Assembly: GCF_033118175.1 (NCBI RefSeq)
Contig: NC_083699.1
Span: forward strand, 45,481,001-45,545,000
DNA: 64,000 nucleotides
Source of the DNA: Dama dama
Taxonomy: Eukaryota; Chordata; Mammalia; Artiodactyla; Cervidae
Direction of reading: 5' to 3'
Below the pieces are notes generated by a model. The model saw only the letters and a program-made list of their open reading frames with translations. It was not told where the DNA came from and did not search any database. Shown here one piece after another: positions 10,944-23,100 of this stretch (the first letter of the stretch is position 1; each line of letters begins with the position of its first letter). The position numbers were made by a program, and so were the translations under genes.

Positions 10944-12711
10944 TCAGGATAATCAATGCAAAGAGATAGAGGAAAACAGTAGAATGGGAAAGACTAGAGA
11001 TCTCTTCAAGAAAATTAGAGATACAAGGGAATATTTCATGCAAAGATGAGCACAATAAAGGACAGAAATTGTATGGACCTAACAGAAGCAAATAATATTA
11101 AGAATAGGTGGCAAGAATACACAAAAGAATTATACAAAAAAGATCTTCATTACCCAGATAATCATGATGACGTGATCACTCACCTAAAGCCAGACATCCT
11201 GGAATTTGAAGTCAAGTGGTCCTTAGGAAGCATCACTATGAACAAAGCTAGTGGAGATGATGGAATTTCAGTTGAGCTACTTCAAATCCTAAAAGATAAT
11301 GCTGTGAAAGAGCTGCACTCAATATGCCAGCAAATTTGGAAAGCTCAACAGTGGCCACATGACTGGGAAAGGTCAATTTTCATTCCAGTCCCAAAGAAAG
11401 GCAATCCCAAAGAATGTTCAAACTACCAGACAATTGCACTCATCTCACATGCTAGCAAAGTAATGCTCAAAATTCTCTAAGCCAGGCTTCAGCAGTATGT
11501 GAACTGTGAACTTCCAGATGTTCAAGCTGGATTTAGAAAAGGCAGAGGAACCAGACTGCCAACTTCTGCTGGATCATTGAAAAAGAAGAGAATTCCAGAA
11601 AAACATCTACTTCTGCTTTATTGACTATGCCAAAGCCTTAGATTGTGTGGATCACCACAAACTGTGGAAAATTCTGAAAGAGATGGAAATACCAGACACC
11701 TGACCTGTCTCCTGAGAAATCTGTATGCAGGTTAAGAAGCAACAGTTAGAACTGGACATGGAGCAACAGACTGGTTCCAAATCTGGAAAGCAGTACGTCA
11801 AGACTGTATACTGTCACCCTGCTTATTTAACTTATATGCAGAGTGCATCATGCAAAATGCTGGGCTGGATGAAGCACAAGCCAGAATCAAGATTTCTGGG
11901 AGAAACATTAATAACCTCAAATATGCAGATGACACCACCCTTATGGCAGAAATCAAACAACTAAAGAACCTGTCAATGAAAGTGAAAGAGGAGAGTGAAA
12001 AAGTTGGTTTAAAAATCAACATTCAGAAAGCTAACATCATGGCATCTGGTCCCATCACTTCATGGCAACTAGATGGGGAAACAATAGAAATAGTGAGAGA
12101 CTTTATTTTTGGGGGCTCCAAATTCATGGCAGCTGATGACGGCAGTCATGAAATTAAAAGACACTTGCTCCTTGGAAGAAAAGCTATGACCAATCTACAC
12201 AGAATATTAAAAAGCAGAGACATTACTTTACCAACAAAGGTCCATCTAGTAAAAGCTATGGTTTTTCCAGTGGTCATGTATGGATATGAGAGCTGAACTA
12301 TAAAGAAAACTGAGAGCCAAAGAATTGATGCTTTTGAACTGTGATGTTGGAGAAGACTCTTGAGAGTCCCTTGGACTGCAAGGAGATCCAACCAGTCCAT
12401 CCTAAAGCAAATCAGTCCTGAATATTCATTGGAAGGACTGATGCTGAAGCTGAAACTCCAATATTTTGGCCACCTGATGAGAAGAACTGACTCATTGGAA
12501 AAGACCCTGATGCTGGGAAAGATTGAAGGTGGGAGGAGAAGGAGATGACAGAGGATGAGATGGTTGGATGAGTCAGTTGGCATCGCCGACTCAATGGACA
12601 TGAATTTTAGTAAACTCCAGGAGCTGGTGATGGACAGGGAGGCCTGGCATGCTGCAGTCCGTGGGGTCGCAAAGAGTCAGACACGACTGAGCGACTGGAC
12701 TGAACTGAGCC
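10944..12711 (+). mobile_element. BovB (RTE) retrotransposon, 5'-truncated, decayed
   Basis: About 1.77 kb of BovB, from AGGATAATCAATGCAAAG to the 3' tail AAAGAGTCAGACACGACTGA and TGAACTGAGC. Its 5' boundary is uncertain; 10839-10943 may also belong. BovB is the LINE that entered ruminant ancestors by horizontal transfer from reptile lineages and supplied the 3' ends of the Bov-A/Bov-tA SINEs. This copy is the longest in the window. Confidence 0.95.
11046..12548 (+). pseudogene. BovB reverse transcriptase, broken
   Basis: Translated pieces match RTE-type reverse transcriptase: NKASGDDGISVELLQILKD in the fingers/palm, IPVPKKGN, and the catalytic YADD at 11922-11933. The frame is stopped at 11478-11480, 11733-11735, 12294-12296, 12342-12344 and 12546-12548, mostly C-to-T or G-to-A changes of Gln, Arg or Trp codons. 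It is also shifted by a deletion of about 7 nt near 11556 and single-base losses before 11700. The endonuclease half is absent. It cannot make an active enzyme. Confidence 0.93.
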
Positions 12712-13477
12712 AGGACAAGAAGCATCACTCAACAACTGAGCATCTCTGTTGGGCAGAACTCTGTGTTAAATGGTGATCCCCTTCAACCTCAAGGGAGCAT
12801 GTTGGACCAAAAAGCCTGGAAAGGAGATATGGGAGGAAGAAGGGGAAATTTAGAGAACACCCCTACCATGAATTGGTCGACCGTGGAAAGGCTGGTGGAA
12901 GCATTCCAAGACAAATTCCAGAGACAGGGCCTAGTGCATGCTGCTGGAGACAGATGACCCCTACCATAGGATCTCAGAGACTTCCTGTGGCCTGAGTCTA
13001 AAATGCACAGACTGAGGCCACAAGTCTTGTGTGTCAATCAGAGCAGTTTCAGAATGAAGCCAAAAGGAAGGAGTCAGCAGGAAAGGACCCCTCTTGTCCA
13101 AGGAGTTAGGGGCTGGAGGGCAGAGCTCCCCCTGGCCTGGGAGAAGTGGAAGGAGGCCTCTCAGGACCCATGCCCTGATGGAAGGAGCTTGTGCAGGACT
13201 TCTGGGACTGGGACCAGGTGAGGCCAGACCCTATGCTCCCCTTCCCAACCCCAACCTGAGGACTCACACTGCACAGCTACAGTCTAGGCAGGCCCTCAGG
13301 CCACCACGAAAGGCAGTTGCCTAATCACTGCCGGAAAGTAGAGGGCTGGGCCAGGACCAGCCTGACAAGGGAAGCTTGAAGAAAGAAGGGAGGTGGAGCG
13401 GGAAGCACTGTGAAGCCGGAGACCTTTCCTTAAAGGAGAAATATTCTCTCCAGCCTCCGTTAATCCTCGAATTTACA
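12712..13477. other. Intergenic DNA, no gene seen
   Basis: Unique sequence between two BovB pieces. There are no clear repeats or motifs, and frames of up to 82 residues carry no recognisable feature. Confidence 0.5.
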
Positions 13478-13478
13478 A

Positions 13479-13811
13479 TCAGTTCAATTCAGTTCAGTCA
13501 CTCAGTCCTACTCTTTGCAGCCCCGTGGACTACAGCACGCCAGGCTTCCCTGTCCTTCATCAACTCCCAGAGCTTGCTCAAACTCATGTCTATCGAGTCA
13601 GTGATGCCATCCAATCATCTCATCCTCTTGTCCCCTTCTCCTCCCTCCTTCAATCTTTCCCAGCATCAGGGTCTTTTCCAATGAGTCCGTTCGTCACATC
13701 AGGTGGCCAAACTATTGGAGTTTCAGCTTCAGCATCAGTCCTTCCAGTGAATACTGAGGACTGATTGATTTCCTTTACAGTTGACTGGTCTGACCTCCTT
13801 GCAGTCCAAGG
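13479..13811 (-). mobile_element. BovB 3' tail, minus strand
   Basis: Begins with the reversed tail TTCAATTCAGTTCAGTCACT and runs through CATCAGTGCC-type words, TCAATCTTTCCCAGCATCAG and AGTTTCAGCTTCAGCATCAG to CTCCTTGCAGTCCAAGG. It is a 5'-truncated BovB insertion covering only the 3' coding end and tail. Confidence 0.92.
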
Positions 13812-14010
13812 AGTGGTCTGAGTCTAAAACACAGAATAAGCAGCATGAAATAAGAGAGATAAGAAAACTATCCAGGAAAGAGGCCCTCCTTTCATGGTTC
13901 TTGTCACAAAAGTGTGGCCCAAAGAACAATTCCACCACCTTTATGTTTTCTCCCAGAAAAATTCTGATACATCTCAGAATTCCTTCTTAGGTACACAGTA
14001 GGTATATCCT

Positions 14011-14228
14011 GGGCTTCCCTGGTGGCTCAGTGGTAAAGAATCCACCTGCCAATGCAGGAGACATGGGCTTGATCCCTGGATCAGGGAGATCCTCTGGAGC
14101 AGGAAATGGCAACCCACTCTAGTCCAGTATTCTTGCCTGGGAAATCTCATGGACAGAGTTGCTTGGCGGGCTACAGTCCATGGGGTCACAAAAGAGTCAG
14201 TCATGACTGAGTGACTAAACAACAACAA
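14011..14228 (+). mobile_element. Bov-tA SINE
   Basis: Head GGGCTTCCCTGGTGGCTCAG, B-box-like GCTTGATCCCTGG, body GCAACCCACTCTAGTCCAG and tail GAGTCAGTCATGACTGAGTG followed by AAACAACAACAAA. Complete length. Confidence 0.93.
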
Positions 14229-14984
14229 AGGTTTGCCCTACAAAACTGTGTATTTTGGGTTTCACTCCTGGATTTCTCTGGGTAGCATGTAGATTTCCCT
14301 CAGAAGGACCTAAGCTGAGGCTGGAGGAGGAGTTTGCAATCAGCTGACAGTGCTGATATCCCAGGTAGACAGGCTGTAGGAGACAGTGGAAACTGGTGTG
14401 TGTCTGGGTAGGACATCTGACCCTACTTCTGTCCCCCTAAGAGGACAGCATGGAGACCCTAAGGCATCCAAGCAGAGGATGGGGGAGGTTAAAGCTCTCC
14501 CGGCACTGTCTGCACCGTCTGCCTGGCTGCCACCCGCAGACCCGACTTGACCACCCAGTTGTGCTCCTTGCTGAACTGATTAGTCATTCATAACGCTAAA
14601 GTCATTAATTCAGGAAGGAAGCCACGCTAGCTGCCTCCTCTTCTCGCCGGGAGTTTGCTGCCATTGCAAAACAGATGAGTAATCAGACATTCCCTGAGCC
14701 CTCGTTAAGCCCATTGCCAAGAAAGTTTTCTTGCAGCTCATTTGCTGATGGAGAAGCCACGCTACAGGCCCTGAATCACACTGGGTCCCTGGGAGAGCAA
14801 GGCCCAACTTGCCCGAGTTCAATATTGTGTCTCTGAGATCAGCGACGGGAGAGGCTCGCCAGGTCACTGAGCTCCTTGGAGCCTACCCACGGCCCCAGCC
14901 AGCCATTCCTCTGTGGGGCACTTTGCTATTTCTGGAGTTTGGGGAGACAGGCTGGGAGGGACGCTAGATGCTAGCTAGAGCCCA
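14229..14984. other. Intergenic unique DNA, possible conserved element at 14500-14850
   Basis: No repeat is recognised between the SINE and the next MIR. The part around 14540-14760 has ATTAGTCATTCATAACGC, AAGTCATTAATTCAGG, GATGAGTAATCAGAC and GCAGCTCATTTGCTGATGG: homeodomain- and TGA-type words in a repeat-free setting, the look of a conserved enhancer. Conservation itself cannot be seen here. Confidence 0.4.
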
Positions 14985-15046
14985 TTGTCCCATTTCATAG
15001 ATGGTGAAACTGAGACCCAGGGAGGCAATAGCACTTGTCCCAAAGC
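14985..15046 (-). mobile_element. MIR core fragment
   Basis: CATTTCATAGATGGTGAAAC, TGAGACCCAGGGAGG and CTTGTCCCAAAG follow the reverse complement of the MIR core. Confidence 0.7.
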
Positions 15047-15254
15047 TGTGTTTAGTCACTCAGTTGTATCCAACTCTTTGCGACCCCATATACTGTAGCC
15101 CACCAGGCTTCTCTGTCCATGGGATTCTCCAGGCAAGAATACTGAAGTGGGTTGCCATTCCCTTCTCCAGAGGATCTTCACTACCCAGCAATTGAACCCA
15201 GATCTCCCTCATTACAGGCGAATTTTTTATCATCTGAGCCACCAGGGAAGCCCC
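15047..15254 (-). mobile_element. Bov-tA SINE
   Basis: Starts GTTTAGTCACTCAGTTGTAT and CCAACTCTTTGCGACCCC, ends CATCTGAGCCACCAGGGAAG followed by CCC; reverse complement of Bov-tA, full length, moderately diverged. Confidence 0.93.
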
Positions 15255-15394
15255 CAATAGCTAGTTAATACAGACTTCAGAGAGCACTCTTATCTCTCAA
15301 TTCTCTGTCCCCCAGCAACTTCCACTGTATTCCAAGATTACTCTAAGATTAATTACTCCAAGATAAAAGTTAAGACTTGTATGTTTAGAAAACA

Positions 15395-15785
15395 CGTGAA
15401 AGGCAAAATAATGAAAACCACCCAAATATCCATCAGTAGGCAAGTAGTTTTAACAAATGAAATATAGGTTAAATAAAATGCTAATCCACCGTTTAGAAAG
15501 ATTGGCATGACTCCCTGTGACCTGATATGGAGCTATCTCTCTGATTCAGTTTTATAAGCAAAGAAACAAGATGTAGAAACTGTCCATGATATACTACCAT
15601 TTTGAAAGAAGGCAAACACACACACACTATATATAAGCATATGCATGGACTATCTATGAAAGATGCACAAGAAACTAACAATGGCTGCGTCTAGGAGAGG
15701 ATCAGGGGGACAGAGTAACAAGAATAAGAGGGAAAGGGCTTATTTTTTACTTTTTTTCTTACAACTTGGGTTGTTCAACATGGAC
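15395..15785 (+). mobile_element. Old L1 (L1M-type) 3' untranslated fragment
   Basis: Has the order CACCCAAATATCCATCAGTA, GATATACTACCATTTTG, AACAATGGCTGCGTCTAGGA and a T-rich end, as in 3' ends of old mammalian L1 copies. A short (CA)n lies near 15617. No coding remains. Confidence 0.6.
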
Positions 15786-18251
15786 CTGTACAACCTACTT
15801 AAAATCTAAAACTCACACTTCACCCAAGACTCGAAGTCAGGGATCCTGATTATCTATAACATATAACAGGTTCCCAGGAAACACAAGCCAAATGAATAAT
15901 AATTGATGATTGGAACTTGAGTAAATGAACAAAAATGTGTGTGCTTTTTTCTGAGCTCCAAGATAATAGTTTTATATAGAGCATCACCTCCTGGAAAAGA
16001 CCAGGAACATAGATCACAGTATTTAAGAACCAAAATGAGATACTTGGATTACTGTCAACAGCTTCTCACAGGTCTGATGGATTTTCCCAGCCTCTGCCAC
16101 CTCAGCACTCCGTCCCCGGATTCTATCTGCTCAGGAAAAGCTCTGGGGGAGCCTCCTCGGTCCCCTTTCCACCCTTTCCCCTCAGGCAAAAAAAAGCCCA
16201 GACACAATTTGCCTGTGGTCACAGACGGACATTACCAGGAAGCAAATGGCTTTGTCCCTTCATGCCTTGAAAGCTTTCATTCTTGGTACACTGTCTGACC
16301 ACATGGAGAGACTTTGAGAATAGCACCTTGAGCTGAGTCAGCTACCACCTCATTATTTACTCCCCCGGCTGCTAGGAGGTGTTGGGCTGGGGGTAACTGA
16401 TGTCCAGGGGACAGCAGAGTCTCGGGAAAGCCCTGAGTGCCCTCGTAGGTGGCCGCCTGGGGGAGGGATGAGGGGCTGGCCGTCTGAGCCCTGACTGGTG
16501 GGCATGTGGCAAGAACAGCAGCCCCCAGGGTAGAGTGGAGGCTGAGGAGAAGCCAGACGCAAACTCCTCCACAGTTTCCAGGAAAAGAGGCTTCAGGAAC
16601 CCCTTCTGTCACGTCTCTGTCTCCTGTCCACTGTCCAGAGAGCATCAGGGAAGCCCACACTGGTGGGTGAGGACTCGGAGGCTCAGAGAGCAGAAGGGAA
16701 CCCTATGTGAAGGGTAAGTTAAGCCACAGTCCCTGACTGCACACCAGCTGTTTGAGTAAATTTACTCTGTGTCTGAGTAAAAGGGTGCCTGGATCCTAGT
16801 AGGCAGTCCGTGTTCATCAACTAAATGGAAGAAAACCCCAAGATGATGCTTGGAAAGGGTGGGACACATCTTCTAGGAGACTTGTCTGAGTGGAAGAAAG
16901 CAGGGCAGTGCCGTGAAGACACGAGGACCTCTCGAGGAGACACCCTCACTAGTTCTGGACCATTGATCATGTACTATCTATGGATTACTAACTACGCACA
17001 AGGGCCACATGGGGTTCTGGCTTCTCTTCACCCTTGTTCTCACTCTCACGCCCACTCCTGACTTTCAAGGCTTCTGTCTCCCTCTCCTTCCCACCCCAGC
17101 TGTATCACAGCCGCCATATTTCCCCATTTCCTCTTTGGGGTCCTTCCGTCTTGCTTCAGTGTGCTTGCTCGTTCATTCATTCATCCAGTGTGTACTAAAC
17201 CCTAATATCACAGAGACTCCACTAATATCATTTCATGAGAACAATCATTGAAAATCACACAGAATTTGGTATGTCTCTCAAAGAAAGTCAGAGAGTAAAA
17301 GTCATTCCAAAAAAATCCTAAAATGAAATAATTTCTAAGCAACAGGGGCAGCAGTAGAAAGCTTGGGTTCTTATTAATGCATTATTATGTATTAATTATA
17401 GTCTTCTGTCTTAAAATTTTCCTTCGGTCACCAGAATGGAATCAAGAAATAGCAACATTTTCCCATCTGATGTTTTTAAACCAGATTACAAAGGCATGGA
17501 GTTTTAATTTCACATGCATTCATTCTGGGTCTTGGGTCTTTTTTTTTTTTTCTTCCTCCTAGCAGATAAATGAGGTTCTAAACTTAGGATAATAAGGCTT
17601 AACAGTGAGGCGCTTTTTAAAAAGTGAATCATTTCTCAGTTCTCCTTTGCTAATCTCTCTTGGTAACATTAATTATGAGTTTGTGCGGCGTGCCCCAAGG
17701 CGAGCTCTGCTTTCCCAGGACAATTAAAGTTACTTAATTATTAAAAACTGTGTGTGCTGCTGCCCAGAGAGAAAAAGGCAGCCGGGCCCGGCTCCCACAG
17801 CCCCCCACAGAAGTGACCGGACACTCTGTGGGAACTCGGCTCTTTTCCCTCTCCATTGTCATTCTCTCAATATAATCTAGGAAAATCCCCTCCATGCCCC
17901 GCCCGCCCCTCCCACCCCAGCAAGACTGATTTAGAGGCCGCCCTCTCTCACTGTTGATGGCAGCCGGCTGGCTCCTCACGGCCCAGGGCTGGCTTCCAGC
18001 TTCTCTGGGCCAGTGGCCTAGAGCTGGGAGCCTGGGGAGATGACAGGGCCTCTGCCTGTGGATTCAGGCCCTTCTGACTAAAAGGCCTTGGAAAACACTG
18101 AGCCCTTGATTCTGAGTGGGTTGCTCTTGATCCCATTCTTCCTCAGGCCTTCTACCTAACAGAAGCAGGAAATGTATCCTCATACCCTGAACACAGGTGG
18201 AGGAGAAGGAGGAGGGGAGCCACGGCCAGGCTATATCGGTAGTAGATATTA
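15786..18251. other. Intergenic DNA with a candidate regulatory block
   Basis: Largely unique. 16340-16700 is moderately GC-rich without repeats. TTCATTCATTCATCC near 17171 is an L2-type 3' end trace. 17575-17860 is the most enhancer-like stretch and is described separately. No gene is recognised. Confidence 0.5.
17575..17860. promoter_or_regulatory. Candidate conserved non-coding element
   Basis: Repeat-free AT-rich block with AACATTAATTATGAG, GGACAATTAAAGTTAC and TTAATTATTAAAAAC (homeodomain words), GCGGCGTGCC with retained CpG, and TGTGGGAA (RBPJ-like) at 17827-17834. The clustering of TAATTA-type words beside CpG-containing unique sequence is typical of developmental enhancers in gene deserts around transcription-factor genes. 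Function is inferred. Confidence 0.4.
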
Positions 18252-18463
18252 CTAAGTGCTTGCTCAGTCTCCCAATTGTGTCCGACTCTTGGTGACCCCC
18301 TGCCAGGCTCCTCTGCCCATGGGATTCTCCAGGCAAGAATATCAGAGTGGGTTGCATTTCCTCCTCCAGAAGATCTTCCAACCCAGGGATGGAATTCACA
18401 TCTTTTGCATCTCCTGCATTGGTTGGTAGACTTTTTTACCACTGCCTAACCCAGGAAGCCATT
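18252..18463 (-). mobile_element. Bov-tA SINE
   Basis: TGCTCAGTCTCCCAATTGTG, TCCGACTCTTGGTGACC, then the usual body and TGCCTAACCCAGGAAGCC at the end; reverse complement. It lacks part of the CATGGACTGTAG segment (deletion near 18300). Confidence 0.9.
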
Positions 18464-18689
18464 GCAGAGGCTAATTCGTAACAGCGTTTTATTTTGGATA
18501 GTTCTTTGGTTGTAGGAGTGAAGAAATTGGAGGTGGTCCTATCTCTGTAATTCATGCCCTCTAAGTCTTAGCTTAAAAGTCTGAGGCATCCTATGATCTC
18601 TAGAGGCCTCCAACTTCTGATATTTTGGTGAGTTGAACACTTAATCTAGAAAGGAAGAGTCAAATTTTCGATGTATTTCACCTCCTACT

Positions 18690-18800
18690 TTTATTCAGCC
18701 ACCCAGCAAATACCAGGACTGTGCCAGGCACCGTTCTAGCTCTGGAGATAGCAGAGAACAAAGCAGAGAGGAATTCCTGCCCACCTGGAGACAGCACTCT
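18690..18800 (-). mobile_element. L2 3' end, minus strand
   Basis: ATACCAGGACTGTGCCAGGC, ACCGTTCTAGCTCTGGAGAT and GCAGAGAACAAAGCAGAG are the reverse complement of the L2 3' end. Confidence 0.7.
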
Positions 18801-19049
18801 GCAATCCTACTCATCGTCTTGCACACAGGAGGAAAGCTAGACCTACAGGGGAGGAGGCTGGTCCTGGGGGTCTCCCAGAAAGTCACTGAGATGGGCAGGG
18901 ACCCAGTCCTCCTGACCCCTAGCCTGGGAACTTCCAACAGAGTGCTGCCCATCTGTTTCCATTCCTTTGCTTTCTCTACTCCTGTTCTATTAGTTCCTTC
19001 CCATCCCTAGCTCCTTCCTGAGGTTCCCAAGGAAGCCTAGTCCTAGAGA

Positions 19050-19350
19050 AATATGCTGACCATTGAATGTGAGTCACATATGTAATTTAAAAAATCTAGT
19101 ACCCACACTTAAAATTTTTTACAAGTGAAATTTATCTTATTTTAATATTTAACCAACATATTCAAAAATTATAGCTTCAGTTTGTAACACATATAAAAAA
19201 TAATTCATAGGATATTTTACATTTTTAGATTATCTTCAAGATCCAGTGAGTATTTGGCATTTACAGCACATCTCAACTTAGGTAGCCATATATCAAGGGC
19301 TCAAAAGCCATATGAGGTTAGTGGTCACCATTCTGGACAGCATGGTGTAA
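19050..19350. mobile_element. hAT-Charlie-type MITE, old
   Basis: Has GTCACATATGTAATTTAAAA, TTACAGCACATCTCAACTTA and AGGTAGCCATATATCAAGGG followed by TATGAGGTTAGTGG. This is the order of a MER58/MER3-like short DNA transposon. No transposase. Confidence 0.55.
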
Positions 19351-19518
19351 GGCCCTCCCATCTCTAAATATCATTGTTCAGGATAATCCAGAAACAGCGT
19401 GAGAGATTCTTGTACACAGCCTGGCAGGGGAAGGCTGGAGCTTGTCTCCTTAGATGTGTAGGGAACTTGGGGGACATTCTCCCCAGGACACTGATACTAT
19501 CAAGCACTATGTAGCCAA

Positions 19519-19745
19519 AAAAAAGCCCTGGTGACTCAGATAGTAAAGAATCAGCCTACTTTGCAGAAGACCTGGGTTGCATCCCTGGGCTGGGAAGATC
19601 CCCTGGAGGAGGGCATGTCAACCCACTCCACTATTCTTGTCTGGAGAATTCCCATGGACAGAGGGGCCTGGTGGGGGACAGTCCATGGGGTCACAGAGTC
19701 CATGGGGTCACAGAGTCAGATACGACTGAGCAACTAGGCACAGCA
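19519..19745 (+). mobile_element. Bov-tA SINE with internal 17-bp duplication
   Basis: AAAAGCCCTGGTGACTCAGA head and standard body. Near its 3' end the unit TCCATGGGGTCACAGAG occurs twice in tandem (about 19682-19715), which lengthens the copy. Confidence 0.9.
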
Positions 19746-19787
19746 CAGCAAGAAAAAGCCTAAAGATACTATTTTATGGTTTTGTAT

Positions 19788-19945
19788 GAGGATGAGATGG
19801 TTGGATGGCATCACCGACTCAATGCACATGAGTTTGAGTAAACTTCGGGAATTGGTGAGGGACAGGGAGGCCTGGCGAGCTGCAGTCCATGGGGTCACAA
19901 AGAGTCGGACGTGACTGAGCGACTGAACTGAACTGAACTGATGGA
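19788..19945 (+). mobile_element. BovB 3' tail
   Basis: GATGAGATGGTTGGATGGCA through GGACGTGACTGAGCGACTG and three ACTGA units. A short 5'-truncated tail, placed at the edge of an older L1-like fragment. Confidence 0.9.
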
Positions 19946-20165
19946 TAAAACACCAAGATATTTTATTAAGTGAAAAAGGCAAGATGTAATGTATATGGAA
20001 TCCCACCACTACACGAAATAGAGTTGGTTGGCTATGTGAAAACTACCTATAGAAAGATTCATAAGAACTAAAAACATTTGTGGGAAGCACTGGATGTCTG
20101 GAAGGCAGGGGTGGGAGGACTTCAGCTCATAAATGTTTACAGTTTATGAATGTTGAAAGATGTGG
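19946..20165 (+). mobile_element. Old L1-like 3' fragment
   Basis: TATTTTATTAAGTGAAAAAG, GCAAGATGTAATGTATATGG and TGGGAAGCACTGGATGTCTG resemble 3' ends of old L1. Weakly supported. Confidence 0.4.
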
Positions 20166-23100
20166 CTGTATCAGGCCCCTGGGGTCTGCCCCACACAGCC
20201 CGGGTCCCCTCTCCCATGCTGTGCGTCAGGAGGAGAGAGCATAGGTCTCTGGTGTTCCTCCTCCTTCACAATGGGAAGAATGGGCTTGGCAGAGGCCCAG
20301 TGCTAGAAAACATGATATCAAGTGACTTTAAAGGGCTCTTTTGTTTCCAGAAAGGCAGCGATTTCCAGGCTGCATCCCTGCCCCCTCTCCCAGCCCCCAG
20401 TCTCTGGGATCCCTTCACCACCTGCTGCAAGAGCATCACTCTTTCCCCGGAAGAGGTGGGGAGGGCAGGGAGGCACTGGCTGGGAAGGGGCCGCCTCCTC
20501 TCTTCCCAAAGGATGTCATTCATTCCCAGATGTCATTTCCAGAGGCAGGATGCCACACTGCCAGCTGCCCTCTAAATCCTGGCATCTCCAGCCTGCCTAT
20601 GACACAGAACAATGGAACTAAGAACAGAAAGCATGGGCCTGTGTGTGTCTGTGTGTGTCCACCTGTGCACAACTGTGGCACCCCAGCGTCCATTCACTCA
20701 TCCTGTCAATCAACATTGTTGGTTGGGCATCCCCTCTGTTCCAGTCACTGCACTAGACCCTAGGGATAAAGCACAAACAAGACCTGCCCTCATGGAGCTT
20801 CCAGTCCAGTGAGAGAAATAGGCACTAAATTAAAAATAATTCAGTCCTCTTGTTGTCATAAGTGGTAGGAAAAGTACACAATCATGTCTAGGAGGCCCAG
20901 TAAGTTTCACTCAAGACCTGGCATTTAAGTCTAAGAAATATATAAATAAAAAGATGATGAGATGTGACCTGTGGGCCTTCTGTGGACAGGATCTCACTAT
21001 TAACTTTTTCTGTGTCCCTGAATAAATCACATCCCCTTGATGAAGAAATTCTTTTATTTGAATACAAATTTAAATTTTCCAAATTGTATAAAAACAAAAT
21101 TAGTACAGTAACACCTGTATTGCTACATTTTACCCCACTTATTTTATCAGCTGTTCTCTGTGTGTATCTATATGCATTTAGATATAGATACACACACAAT
21201 TGCTTTTTGAACAATTTAAGGGCACCTTACATACATTGTAGGCCTTAATGGCTACACACCCTTCCTGAACTTGGCTTGCTCGGCTGGGGGAGTTGAGGGG
21301 GCTGGGGAGGGGGAAGTAATCCTGTCCCGTCTCCTCCCAGGACGGTTACAAGAAGCACACAAGTGCCCACGTGAGTACATCTTGGTCACATGGAACAAAA
21401 TCACTGTTATCCTTTTGCCAAGCACTTCTTGGGATTTAGAAATGAAAATTCAAGTGCTTCCCCAGAGTCATGTCCAGGGTCTCGATTCCCTCAGAAGACA
21501 GCCCACTCTTCAGTGGCCTGAGGGGTGTGTTGATGAGAAGGGTAGGTGACTGGGTGGGAGTTCAGCTGTTCTTCTCCATAGCCCCTCCCCTCGGCCTGGC
21601 AGACCTGGACCCTGGTGAGGTCGTCTGGCTGCCCAGCTCTCCACACTGCCCAGGGGACACTTCCCAAGGCAACCGCCCCAGGCAAGGGCTCCTTCTCCTG
21701 ATGACAGGGGACTGAGCCAGGGCAGAAACCCTCTCCTGGCCAGGCGGCATTCGGGCATTCGGGAACACAATAGTGTTGGTCCTCTCAGCGGGTTTGGAGA
21801 GCCATTCCCTTAATGAGAACGATAAATTCACAAGGAAAGACTGGTTGCCAAGGACAGGCAGGGGAAGTGCTCTCTGGGCTCCTGAGCGTGGGACACAGAA
21901 CAGCAGCTGGACGGGGACCGGGCCCAGACCTACTGAGTCAGAGCATCCAGGCACAGAGCCTGGCAATGTGTGTTTTCAAAAGTTTCCCAGGTGAAGATCA
22001 GCAGTTTAGCAACCACTGGCCAGGCTACCCTCTGAGACTCTTCCAGGCCTGAGGTCTTTTTGATGGTGGGAAAAGAGACCTGGAGGTAGAAGCAATGAGG
22101 ATGCAGTTACAGGGCACCCAAGAATGAACGTCAGTTTTTCAAGGAGAAAACTCAAGGGCTTTGCTGGCAGCCCATGAATCTTGGAAGGCAACCCAGTACA
22201 GCCGAGCCTCTGTGTGTGTGCAAAGAGGTCCCCCAGCATCACTCCTCTGTGGTTGACCCGGCCACCCCTGATGCAGGCAGAGTTATGTCCTTGAAACCGG
22301 CATTCCCCCAGTGGGCGGTGGTAGGCAGAAACTCAGTGAAGCAGCAGAGCTCTCCTCTGGCTGTGCTGACAAAGGCGGGCTGCTGCTGCGGGCCGCGGGC
22401 CGGAGCCCAGCTGTGGGCAAGGCCAGGTGCAGCAGCGGCCTCTGGGTGAGCCTGAGGGCCCAGCTGCCCTCCCCAGTCAGGAGCAGCGCTCGGCCCTGAC
22501 TCACTCAGCGCCTCTCAGCAGTGGCCTGGGACTTCCCCCTCCGCTGCCCTGCACCTCCTCCCCCTGCTCTGTTCCACTGGCTTATTTTCTTTTACTCCAG
22601 TTACCCACACCCCTCAGTGGGGTCAATGGGCCCCACACCGGGGCTTCTTCTTGAGTTTCTAGGCAAACACTGGGACCCTGGAGCCATGCAAACTTATCCC
22701 TCCCATCATTAAACACAGAAACTCCCAGGGGGCCAAAAACTGTGTCAGAGTTAGCTCCCCCTAGCCCCCCACCCCGGCCCCAGCCCTGAGCCCTGCCCAG
22801 GCAGAGAGCAGGCAATAAGGACTAAGGGAGAGGGAGGGTAGGAGGAAGAAGGAAGGGGGGGTAGGGAGGGAAGGAGGAAGGAAAGCTGCAATAAATCTGC
22901 AATAAAATTCAGTTCTTAATTGACCTGCTGTATCAGATCTCTCCCCAAGGCTTGTTCCAGGGAAGTTCCTCAAAGCCAGTTCAGAACTACTTCCCTTCCC
23001 CCCACCCCCCGCCCCCCCCGCTGTCACTCTGGACTCCTCTTGTGAGGGAAGAGAGTGAACTAAGCTAAGAGTGTGAACTAAATGAATTTTATTAAGATTC

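Noticed and set aside
11046..12548. Active reverse transcriptase gene
   Set aside because: The YADD motif is present but at least five premature stops and several frameshifts break the frame, and the 5' half is missing.
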